Below are positions 1 through 5,739 of a DNA stretch of 6,050 nucleotides, piece after piece. Each line of letters opens with the position of its first letter. Positions within the stretch are counted from its first letter, which is position 1. The translations under genes were made by a program, and so were the position numbers. Below the pieces are notes generated by a model. It was not told the DNA's origin. It was given only the letters and a program-made list of their open reading frames with translations, and did no database searches. This DNA comes from Thermomicrobiales bacterium (GTDB lineage Bacteria > Chloroflexota > Chloroflexia > Thermomicrobiales > UBA6265). The DNA lies in the NCBI GenBank assembly GCA_020847015.1, contig JADLCW010000509.1, positions 1 to 6,050 of the forward strand. The letters are read 5' to 3'.

Positions 1-447
1 ATCGCGACGGAACGCGATCAGATCGGCTTGTCCGCGCAAATTCCACGATCCCACGGTAGCCGACAGCAGTGGTTGGGCGACCACCAGCATGCTGCCCGGA
101 ACGAGCGCGCGCGCCAGTTCGATGACCCGCGAATTGTCCGGCGGCGGGTCGACCTCGCGTCGCCCCTCGCGCAGATCGACGAGCCGGGCATGCCGCCCGA
201 TCTGCTCCATCACTCCTTGCTCGAACGAGAGACCGCCCTGGGTCAGGAGAGTCGGCACTTGCTGGGCGCGCGTATCGAATCGATCGAAGAACTTCCGGCC
301 GTGGACGTGCTGGTACAACCGAAACCGCAGATGGCGACGACACTGCCCCATCATGATGAACTGGGCGAGATCGGTGGGGGCAAGCGCTCGCCGCCCATCC
401 GGTCCACGCGGGACGACAAAGGTCTCGGCTTCGGGTTCGCTCGCCAT
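1..447 (-). CDS. RecB-like PD-(D/E)XK nuclease family protein, N-terminal part (cut by left window edge)
   Basis: Read leftward from ATG at 447, the frame stays open for 149 codons to the window edge, so only the N-terminus is visible. The start is supported by AGGAGG at 454-459, six bases upstream. Residues about 22-45 (LAPTDLAQF, then a lone Cys at 36 and CRRHLRFRLY) resemble the opening of RecB/Cas4-like and TM0106-type nucleases, which begin with a 'TDL..F..C.R' helix. Near the visible end, GQADLI (139-144) matches motif II of the PD-(D/E)XK fold, with Asp142 as the expected metal ligand. Motif III (E/Q-x-K) and any C-terminal cysteines or helicase domain would lie outside the window. Expected role, from the family: metal-dependent DNA cleavage in repair or nucleic-acid processing in the cytoplasm. 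It lies 127 nt downstream of the sugar kinase gene on the same strand, and a separate promoter candidate suggests independent expression. The fold call is fairly good; the exact subfamily is uncertain. Confidence 0.72.
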   Translation of the reverse strand, partial: MASEPEAETFVVPRGPDGRRALAPTDLAQFIMMGQCRRHLRFRLYQHVHGRKFFDRFDTRAQQVPTLLTQGGLSFEQGVMEQIGRHARLVDLREGRREVDPPPDNSRVIELARALVPGSMLVVAQPLLSATVGSWNLRGQADLIAFRRD

Positions 448-527
448 CGTTCCCCTCCTGAACGGCGCCGATGCCGCCGGGTTGCGATGGTGGCGCTGGA
501 TGCGCGGCGGCGCGGGAATCTGCCGGG

Positions 528-556
528 AGGATACGACGCTTCCCGAATCGTGTCGA
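528..556 (-). promoter_or_regulatory. Candidate sigma-70-type promoter for the nuclease gene
   Basis: On the minus strand, TCGACA (551-556) has one mismatch to the TTGACA -35 consensus. It is separated by exactly 17 bases from TATCCT (528-533), which matches the -10 consensus at four of six positions. The pair lies in the gap between the kinase stop and the nuclease start and would give a leader of roughly 70-75 nt. It was found by eye in GC-rich DNA, so it is only a candidate. Confidence 0.4.
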
Positions 557-573
557 AGCGAACTGCGCGCGTC

Positions 574-1545
574 TCAGCCGCTGCCCTCGCTTTGCCCCCA
601 GAGCGCAGCCCCGATCACGCCGGCATCGTAGCCAAGCGCGGCCGGCACGAAGCGAATGCGATCGATGTCGCAAACGTGGACGTGGGTGCGGGCGGTCTGT
701 TCCGCGGCCCGCCAATAGCAGCCGCCGGGCCGCGCCACCCCACCGCCAAGCACCACGATCTCCGGAGCCAGCGTGCCGATGGCTCCGGCCAGTCCCAACC
801 CCAGCCAGTAACCGGCGTCGCGCAGCGTGCCGATGGCGACCGGGTCTCCCGCTTCGGCGGCCCGATCGACCAGTTCGGGGGTGATCTGGTTCAGATCGCC
901 GCCGACCATCTCCGGCAAGGTTGTCGTGAATCCTTGCACGCAGCGACGAATCGCTTCGGCGGTGATGGCGGGACCGGTGGCGAGCGGCTCGACGCACCCC
1001 CGGTTGCCGCAGGTGCAGGCGATGCCGCCTGGCTGCACGATCTGATGGCCGATTTCTCCGGCCGCCCCGCCCAATCCGAACAGCACCCGGCCGTGCGCCA
1101 CGATGCCGCCGCCGATCCCCGTGCCCACCGTCACGCAGAGTGCGGTGTCTGCTCCCCGGGCGGCGCCCAGCCGATGCTCGGCCACCACGAAGGCGCGCGC
1201 ATCGTTGATCAGGCGCACTGGCAGACCGGTCGCCGTCGCCAGCATCGCCGTCACGGGCACGCCGCTCCAGCGGCCGGGCAGATTCGGCAGATCGTCAATC
1301 ACCCCGTTCGCCATATCGACGATGCCTGGCGCCCCCACGCCAACCCCGCCGACCGCACCAGCCGGAGCTTGCGCCGCCAGCCGCCGGATTCCCTCGGCCA
1401 TGCGCGCCAGCACCGCGTCGTGCCCCTCGAAACCTCCGGTGGGCAACCGGTCGCGCGCGACGATCTCCCCCGCCGGGTTCAGCAGCGCCAGTTTGAGAAA
1501 TGTCCCGCCCAGATCGACGCCGATGGTCCAGGCGCGCTCAACCAT
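574..1545 (-). CDS. ROK-family sugar kinase (glucokinase-like)
   Basis: This 323-residue protein has the full length of a ROK (repressor, ORF, kinase) family enzyme and no N-terminal helix-turn-helix, so it is a kinase and not a ROK repressor. DLGGT (11-15) is the first ATP phosphate-binding loop, and GTGIGGG (141-147) is the second. LINDARA (112-118) carries the catalytic base Asp115. EIGH (164-167) supplies the sugar-contacting Glu and His. The signature CTCGNRGCVE (177-186) gives the zinc ligands Cys177, Cys179 and Cys184 together with His167, and Glu186 as a further sugar contact. LGGGVA (267-271 region) and GYDAGVIGAA (305-314) are the usual C-terminal nucleotide-site segments. Known role of the family: ATP-dependent phosphorylation of glucose or a related hexose or N-acyl hexosamine in the cytoplasm. 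The substrate cannot be decided by eye. The start ATG overlaps the end of the upstream short ORF by 8 nt and has GAGG at 1552-1555, which suggests translational coupling. All catalytic residues are present. Confidence 0.93.
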   Translation of the reverse strand: MVERAWTIGVDLGGTFLKLALLNPAGEIVARDRLPTGGFEGHDAVLARMAEGIRRLAAQAPAGAVGGVGVGAPGIVDMANGVIDDLPNLPGRWSGVPVTAMLATATGLPVRLINDARAFVVAEHRLGAARGADTALCVTVGTGIGGGIVAHGRVLFGLGGAAGEIGHQIVQPGGIACTCGNRGCVEPLATGPAITAEAIRRCVQGFTTTLPEMVGGDLNQITPELVDRAAEAGDPVAIGTLRDAGYWLGLGLAGAIGTLAPEIVVLGGGVARPGGCYWRAAEQTARTHVHVCDIDRIRFVPAALGYDAGVIGAALWGQSEGSG

Positions 1546-1762
1546 CGGATGCCTCGGCCAGACGCAGCAGGCGCTTGCCTTCGACGGCGTCCATCACCAG
1601 CCGCTTCTCAAGGACGACGTGCTCGCCCGCCGGTCCTTCGTCCAGCCTGGAAGACACGGAGATGCCCAGCGCTTCCGCGTGCGCTCGTTCTCGTCCCGCG
1701 CCGGAGCCGACCAGCCCAACATGCCCGGGTCCAACCACAACCGCCCGCAGCCGTTCCGCCAT
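1538..1762 (-). CDS. Small hypothetical protein leading the ROK kinase operon
   Basis: This is a 74-residue ORF that I do not recognise. Three signs favour a real gene. ATG at 1762 follows GGAGA (1769-1773) with a six-base gap. A promoter candidate with a perfect TTGACA box lies just upstream and would start transcription about 28 nt before the ATG. Its stop overlaps the kinase ATG by 8 nt, as in coupled operons. About 73 percent of codons end in G or C, which is compatible with coding but not decisive. The protein begins MAERLRAVVVGPGHVGLVGS, a hydrophobic beta-strand followed by a glycine-rich turn, and continues with a charged half rich in Glu, Arg and Leu. It has no cysteine, signal peptide or membrane helix. 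It could be a small regulatory or accessory protein, a remnant of a larger nucleotide-binding protein, or merely a leader ORF that sets translation of the kinase. Confidence 0.55.
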   Translation of the reverse strand: MAERLRAVVVGPGHVGLVGSGAGRERAHAEALGISVSSRLDEGPAGEHVVLEKRLVMDAVEGKRLLRLAEASDG

Positions 1763-1768
1763 CCATCG

Positions 1769-1773
1769 TCTCC
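1769..1773 (-). promoter_or_regulatory. Ribosome binding site of the small ORF
   Basis: GGAGA on the minus strand ends six bases before the ATG at 1762. A competing ATG at 1764-1766 lies too close to this site and opens a different frame, so the site favours 1762 as the start. Confidence 0.5.
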
Positions 1774-1795
1774 GCTGTATCCAATCGCTGCGGGC

Positions 1796-1823
1796 ATTGT
1801 GTGGTTGGCGGGCGACCTGTCAA
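1796..1823 (-). promoter_or_regulatory. Candidate promoter for the small ORF-ROK kinase operon
   Basis: On the minus strand, a perfect TTGACA -35 box (1818-1823) is followed after 16 bases by CACAAT (1796-1801), which matches the -10 consensus at four positions. The predicted start of transcription lies near 1790, leaving a short leader before the ATG at 1762. The exact -35 match in such GC-rich DNA makes chance less likely, although the spacer is one base short of optimal. Confidence 0.5.
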
Positions 1824-1862
1824 GCGCGCGAAGCGACGGCCGGGCGGCGGGGCGCGGCTGCG

Positions 1863-1892
1863 TTGACGGCGAATGCCGGCTCGTGCTACGAC
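1863..1892 (+). promoter_or_regulatory. Candidate promoter for the rightward oxidoreductase/hydrolase genes
   Basis: TTGACG (1863-1868) matches the -35 consensus at five positions. An 18-base spacer leads to TACGAC (1887-1892), a poor -10 box (three matches) but preceded by TGC, giving an extended -10 arrangement. Transcription would start near 1899, about 35 nt before the GTG at 1934. It faces away from the leftward promoter, with the two -35 boxes 39 bases apart. Confidence 0.4.
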
Positions 1893-1921
1893 GACGCACC
1901 GACTGACGACCGCGCCAAGCC

Positions 1922-1927
1922 AAGGAG
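1922..1927 (+). promoter_or_regulatory. Ribosome binding site fixing a GTG start
   Basis: AAGGAG is spaced six bases from the GTG at 1934. No in-frame ATG follows until residue 35, well inside the conserved fold, so this site decides the start of the oxidoreductase. Confidence 0.75.
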
Positions 1928-1933
1928 CCATCC

Positions 1934-2854
1934 GTGACCGTACCCCGAACCCGCCCGCTGAAGGTGGGCGTGCTGCTCCCCGACAGCGAACGGGAACTGA
2001 ATGGCCACGTGCCGCACTGGCGCGATATCGTGACGATGGCGCGAGCGGCGGAGGATGTCGGATTCGATTCGATCTGGATCACCGATCACCTCATCCACCG
2101 CGAACCGGGCAAACCCAAACAGGGGATGTGGGAATGCTGGTCGCTGCTGGCGGCGCTGGCGGCGGTCACCGAACGAGTGGAGATCGGACCGCTGGTCAGT
2201 TGTGTCGGGTTCCGCAATCCGGCGCTGCTGGCCAAGATCGCCGACACGGTGGACGAGATCAGCGGCGGTCGGCTCATTCTCGGGTTGGGGGCCGGCTGGC
2301 ACGAACCCGAATACCGCGCCTTCGGCTACCCCTTCGACCACCGTGTGGCGCGGTTCGCGGAGGCGCTGACCATCATCACGGGGTTGCTCCGCGAGGGACA
2401 GGTCGACTTCGCCGGGACCTACTATCAGGCGCGCGACTGCGAACTGCGCCCGCGCGGTCCACGCCCGCTCGGCCCTCCCATCATGATTGGCTCCACGGGA
2501 CCGCGCATGATGGCGCTTGCCGCTCGCCACGCCGATCTCTGGAACGCCTGGGGACGCAACACCCCGGTGGATGTCGCGCCCGCCAGCGCGACGCTCGATG
2601 CCGCTTGCCATGGCGTCGGCCGCGACCCGGCGACGCTGGCGCGCAGCGTGGCGGTGCTCGTCGATCTGCCCGGTCGGCGGGGTCGCCCTCGTGAGAAGGG
2701 GCCGTTTCTCTCCGGCTCGCCCGAGGAATTGGCCGACAACCTGCGCGGACTCGCGCGGGCGGGCGTCTCCCACGTGCAGGTCGTGCTGGACCCGAACACC
2801 CCCTCCGGCATCGAAGAGCTTGCCGCCGTGCTGGAGATTTTGGACCGAGGATAG
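1934..2854 (+). CDS. LLM-class flavin/F420-dependent oxidoreductase
   Basis: This 306-residue protein starts at GTG with AAGGAG six bases upstream and spans one luciferase-like monooxygenase (TIM-barrel) domain, about residues 9-303, the usual length for the family. Visible hallmarks are KVGVLLP (10-16, first strand), ARAAEDVGFDSIWITDHL (36-53), IGPLVSCVGFRNPALLAK (84-101), and the family's most characteristic stretch, with EISGGRLILGLGAGW at 108-122 followed by HEPEYRAFG. Also typical are the 'PPIMIGSTGPRMMALAARHAD' type strand and helix at 181-201 and the SGSPEELADNL segment (260-270). The family uses reduced coenzyme F420 or FMN to reduce or oxygenate small organic substrates. The lack of a signal peptide places it in the cytoplasm. 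It is the first gene of the rightward set and is followed after 78 nt by an exported alpha/beta hydrolase. Preference for F420 over FMN is inferred from general similarity to actinobacterial and Chloroflexota members. The substrate is unknown. Confidence 0.92.
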   Translation: MTVPRTRPLKVGVLLPDSERELNGHVPHWRDIVTMARAAEDVGFDSIWITDHLIHREPGKPKQGMWECWSLLAALAAVTERVEIGPLVSCVGFRNPALLAKIADTVDEISGGRLILGLGAGWHEPEYRAFGYPFDHRVARFAEALTIITGLLREGQVDFAGTYYQARDCELRPRGPRPLGPPIMIGSTGPRMMALAARHADLWNAWGRNTPVDVAPASATLDAACHGVGRDPATLARSVAVLVDLPGRRGRPREKGPFLSGSPEELADNLRGLARAGVSHVQVVLDPNTPSGIEELAAVLEILDRG

Positions 2855-2922
2855 CGGCAGCCGGACAGGGCGACCGCACGCAAGACGCGGCCGCTGCACT
2901 GCGCCTGGAACGCCGGGGCGAG

Positions 2923-2928
2923 AAGGAG
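2923..2928 (+). promoter_or_regulatory. Ribosome binding site fixing the GTG start of the alpha/beta hydrolase
   Basis: AAGGAG ends four bases before the GTG at 2933. Later in-frame GTG codons (2948, 2978) and the ATG at 2999 have no comparable site, so 2933 is the likely start, giving a complete signal peptide with a charged n-region. Confidence 0.7.
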
Positions 2929-2932
2929 TAGC

Positions 2933-3997
2933 GTGACTGCGCCATCCGTGGCCGCGCCGTTGGCGAGGGAGCGACCAGTGTTCCGGTGCGCGCTCTTGAT
3001 GCTCGGTCTCGTGTTGACGCTGATGCTCGTCAGCGCCACGGCGAGCGCGGCCCAGACCACCGCCGCGGAGGCTGCGTCGCCGTCCGCAGCGGAGGGCGAC
3101 TTCGCCGGGTTGGTCGACATCGGGGCTGGCCGGCGGCTTTGGCTGGAGTGTCGCGGTCGCGGCAGCCCGACGGTCCTCCTCGAGGCGGGAACCGGCAACG
3201 ACGCGGACACCTGGGATGCGGCGGGGTTGGCCGCAGGCGCGCAACCGCCGGCGGTCTTGCCGGGCGTCGCGACCTTCACGCGCGTCTGCGCCTACGATCG
3301 CCCGGGAACGCTGCTCGACGCCGATCGTCCCGGCCGCAGCGATCCCGCGCCGATGCCGCGTACGACAGCGCAGATGGTGGCGGATCTGCACGCACTGCTT
3401 GGAGCGGCCCAGGTTCCGGGACCGTATGTCATCGTCGCCCATTCCTTCGGCGGGTTGGTGGCGCGGCTCTACGCGGCGACGTACCCGGCCGACGTCGCCG
3501 GTCTGGTGCTGGTGGATGCGGCTCACGAAGATTATTACGCCCACCTGCGCGCCGCACTGATGCCTGCCCAGTGGGCGGCGGCCACGGGTGCGATCGCGCC
3601 GGCCGGATCAAACGCCGAACGCATCGACACCACCGCCAGCGCGGCCCAGATGCGGCGCGCCGCGGCCGCTGCGCCGTTGCCCGATCTGCCGCTGGTCGTG
3701 ATCACGCACGGGAGACCCTGGGCCTGGCCGGCGGGCTATCCGGCGGATGCCCTCGAGGCGCTCTGGATGCCGCTGCAACGGAAATTGGCCGCGCTAACCC
3801 CGGACGCGCAGTTGACGATTGCCTGTGACAGCGATCACGACATCCCAGGCGAGCAGCCAGGCCTGATTGTCGCCGCCGTTCGCCAGGTGATCGCGGCGGT
3901 GCGTGACCCGGCTTCCTGGCCGCCGCAACACGCGCTCCCGGCGCCCGACGAAGCTGCCTGCCACGGTCGAGCGTCAGTGAGGACTATGTCGCCATGA
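2933..3997 (+). CDS. Exported alpha/beta-fold hydrolase (esterase-like)
   Basis: This 354-residue protein has a Sec-type signal peptide. It has Arg11, Arg13 and Arg18 in the n-region, a hydrophobic core at about 19-34, and a likely cut after ASA near residue 39. An Ala/Thr/Ser-rich linker follows, then an alpha/beta hydrolase domain from about 58 to 325. LECRGRGSPTVLLEAGTG (71-88) holds the oxyanion loop. VCAYDRPG (118-125) is the conserved strand and turn of this group. AHSFGG (169-174) is the nucleophile elbow with Ser171. LVLVDAAHED (191-200) holds the probable acid Asp195. SDHDIP (300-305) supplies the catalytic His302. Cysteines at 73, 119, 298 and 343 could form disulfides outside the membrane. 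Likely activity is hydrolysis of an ester or similar bond; the substrate is not visible. It lies 78 nt after the oxidoreductase, a gap in which I see no convincing promoter or terminator. Its TGA overlaps the next ATG by 4 nt. A low-complexity tail (about 326-354) follows the domain. Confidence 0.9.
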   Translation: MTAPSVAAPLARERPVFRCALLMLGLVLTLMLVSATASAAQTTAAEAASPSAAEGDFAGLVDIGAGRRLWLECRGRGSPTVLLEAGTGNDADTWDAAGLAAGAQPPAVLPGVATFTRVCAYDRPGTLLDADRPGRSDPAPMPRTTAQMVADLHALLGAAQVPGPYVIVAHSFGGLVARLYAATYPADVAGLVLVDAAHEDYYAHLRAALMPAQWAAATGAIAPAGSNAERIDTTASAAQMRRAAAAAPLPDLPLVVITHGRPWAWPAGYPADALEALWMPLQRKLAALTPDAQLTIACDSDHDIPGEQPGLIVAAVRQVIAAVRDPASWPPQHALPAPDEAACHGRASVRTMSP

Positions 3998-5595
3998 GTC
4001 GAAATTCCTTTTCGCGGGTCTCTTCATCTCACGTCTCGCGCCGCCGCTTGCTGGCTGCGGTCACCGCGGCGACCACGTCGCGCGTTGCCGGTCGCATGGC
4101 TGCCGCCCAAACCCCGGCTGCCGGAGCGGCGGCCGTGACCGGCCCCTGGCGGGATGCCGCAGCCATTCCCGCAACCCTGCCCGACGATGCTTCGCCGCGC
4201 TTCCGCGCCGTCGCCGACGCCCTGATCCAGGCGATGGCCAAGCACGGCGTCCCGGGCGCGGCGCTCGGCATCCGCATGGATGGCCAGGAAGAACACGCGG
4301 TCTTCGGTGTGGCGAACCTCGACACCCATGAGCCGGTCACCTCCGACACTCTTTTTCAGGCCGGATCAATCACCAAGACCTTCACCGGCTCCGTCATCAT
4401 GCGGCTGATTGCCGAGGGGAAGCTCGATCTCTATGCGCCGGTGCGCGATTATCTCCCCGATCTCGACCTGGAAGACGCGAGCGTTGCCGCCCGGGTGACC
4501 ATCCGCCATCTAATGACCCACACCGCCGGCTGGTGGGGCGATGCTTTCTTCGACACCGGCGACGGTGACGACGCGATCGCCAGGCTGGTGCGGGACCGGT
4601 TGCCGGAATTGCCCCAGCTTTTTCCTCTGGGCATGTTTCCCTGCTACAACAATGCCGCCATTGTGCTCCTCGGCCGACTGATCGAAGTGGCCACCGGCGA
4701 GGATTACCGCTCGGCGATGCAGCGGCTGCTCCTCGATCCGCTCGCCATGAACGCGTCCACGTTCGATCCCGATCGGGTCGAACGCGGCTCATTCGCCCTC
4801 GGCTATACGAGCAGCTCGGACGGCGTCGTGCCGCAATCCCCCCTCTATTTCCCGCGGGGTCTCGATCCAGCCGGCGGTCTGTGGTCCACGACGCGCGAGC
4901 AACTGCAGTATGCCCGACTGCACGTGGCGGACGGCGTGGCTCCGGATGGAACGCGCCTGCTGCCGGTCTACACGACCCAGTTGATGCGCCGGCCGCAGGC
5001 GCGGTTCGTCGGCATCACGAATATTCAGATCGGGCTCACCTGGTTCGTCCAGGAATTTGGCGGGATTCGCCTCGCGACGCATGACGGTCACACCTTCGGC
5101 CAACATTCCTCGCTTCTCCTGGCTCCCGATCGGGGATTCGCGCTGATCCTGTTGACCAACATCGAAACGGGCGGGGGAGGCGCCGACCCGGCGGTGCTGA
5201 CGACGGCGACGCGGCAGTATCTTGGTCTCGGCGAGGAGGCGGCTCAGGTCGGTATGACCGATGGCCCCGAATTCGCGCCCGATGCCGCGCCGCTCGCCCT
5301 CGCCCCGGAGGAACTCGCCCCGTACGCCGGGCGTTACGCGACCCCGAACATGGCCATCACCCTGCGCGTTGCGAACGGCCAGTTGCTGCTGTCGATGGAG
5401 AATCTGTCCGTAGCCGATCTGATTCACCCCGCGATCGAGGGCCCAACGCCCCAGGACGTGCCTGTCTCGGTCATCAGCGGCGAGCGGCTCGCCGTCGGCT
5501 CGTATCTGATCGGGGCGATCGTGCGCCGACCGGACAGCACGGTCGGTTGGCTCCGCTTCAACATCCTCACGCTGCCGCGCGTCAGCGACCAGTAG
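3994..5595 (+). CDS. Tat-exported beta-lactamase-family serine hydrolase
   Basis: This 533-residue protein belongs to the class C beta-lactamase/penicillin-binding-protein-like group (esterases, D-aminopeptidases, AmpC relatives). The N-terminus has a twin-arginine stretch SRRRLL (15-20) and a probable cut after AAA near residue 38. The catalytic domain spans about 70-412. SITK (125-128) is the S-x-x-K motif with nucleophile Ser125 and Lys128. YNN (218-220) is the Y-x-N motif with Tyr218 and Asn220. DGHTFGQHSS (364-373) sits where the third motif (H/K-x-G) is expected. IRHLMTHTAGW (170-180) and GGLWSTTREQLQYA (294-307) are typical family segments. A C-terminal beta-rich segment, LAPYAGRYATP (441-451) to about 527, resembles the DUF3471/lipocalin-like tail found on many relatives. 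The start overlaps the stop of the preceding hydrolase as ATGA, and the only upstream purine run (GAGG, 3979-3982) is 11 bases away, so translation is probably coupled. Whether it hydrolyses esters, peptides or beta-lactams cannot be told from sequence. Confidence 0.93.
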   Translation: MSRNSFSRVSSSHVSRRRLLAAVTAATTSRVAGRMAAAQTPAAGAAAVTGPWRDAAAIPATLPDDASPRFRAVADALIQAMAKHGVPGAALGIRMDGQEEHAVFGVANLDTHEPVTSDTLFQAGSITKTFTGSVIMRLIAEGKLDLYAPVRDYLPDLDLEDASVAARVTIRHLMTHTAGWWGDAFFDTGDGDDAIARLVRDRLPELPQLFPLGMFPCYNNAAIVLLGRLIEVATGEDYRSAMQRLLLDPLAMNASTFDPDRVERGSFALGYTSSSDGVVPQSPLYFPRGLDPAGGLWSTTREQLQYARLHVADGVAPDGTRLLPVYTTQLMRRPQARFVGITNIQIGLTWFVQEFGGIRLATHDGHTFGQHSSLLLAPDRGFALILLTNIETGGGGADPAVLTTATRQYLGLGEEAAQVGMTDGPEFAPDAAPLALAPEELAPYAGRYATPNMAITLRVANGQLLLSMENLSVADLIHPAIEGPTPQDVPVSVISGERLAVGSYLIGAIVRRPDSTVGWLRFNILTLPRVSDQ

Positions 5596-5639
5596 GCGGG
5601 ACGGACCCGATCGCGAAACGTTCGGGGCGACGTACGGAG

Positions 5640-5655
5640 CGCGCCGCCGGGCGCG
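5640..5655 (+). terminator. GC hairpin after the serine hydrolase (weak terminator candidate)
   Basis: CGCGCC and GGCGCG form a perfect 6-bp stem around a GCCG loop, 45 nt after the stop at 5595. No T-run follows, so intrinsic termination is doubtful. A second, weaker inverted pair, CCCGA (5606-5610) with TCGGG (5622-5626), lies before it. In GC-rich DNA such stems also arise by chance. Confidence 0.25.
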
Positions 5656-5660
5656 GGCCA

Positions 5661-5689
5661 TTGAGTTTGCCTGGCCGGCCCCCTAGAGT
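5661..5689 (+). promoter_or_regulatory. Candidate promoter for the second beta-lactamase-family gene
   Basis: TTGAGT (5661-5666) and TAGAGT (5684-5689) each match the sigma-70 consensus at four of six positions and are separated by an optimal 17 bases. Transcription would begin near 5696, about 44 nt before the ATG at 5740. This suggests that the second serine hydrolase gene can be expressed apart from the upstream pair. Confidence 0.45.
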
Positions 5690-5739
5690 GACGCCCATCG
5701 GGCAGACCGGGGCGAGCCGGGCGGCGCAAGGAGCGAGCG

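Noticed and set aside
448..573. Terminator after the sugar kinase gene
   Set aside because: The GC-rich stretch contains no strong hairpin followed by a T-run on the minus strand.
28..1866. Long plus-strand open frame of 612 codons opposite the kinase, short ORF and nuclease genes
   Set aside because: It lies antisense to a kinase with a complete set of ROK motifs and to the nuclease. Its product is rich in Arg, Pro, His and Ala with no recognisable domain, as expected for a shadow frame in GC-rich DNA.
1873..2694. Plus-strand frame of 273 codons overlapping the oxidoreductase in another frame
   Set aside because: It is out of frame with a complete LLM-family protein and is rich in Arg and Gly without any domain pattern.
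2855..2932. Possible terminator or promoter between the oxidoreductase and the alpha/beta hydrolase
   Set aside because: Apart from the ribosome binding site, the 78-nt gap shows no stem with a T-run and no acceptable -35/-10 pair; cotranscription is the simpler reading.
1886..3544. Minus-strand open frame of 552 codons opposite the oxidoreductase and alpha/beta hydrolase
   Set aside because: It crosses two well-supported genes and the gap between them, has Arg/Gly/Ala-rich low-complexity content and shows no family motif.
4789..5661. Minus-strand open frame of 290 codons opposite the serine hydrolase
   Set aside because: It is a mirror of the C-terminal half of a clear beta-lactamase-family gene, with arginine-rich composition and no motif.
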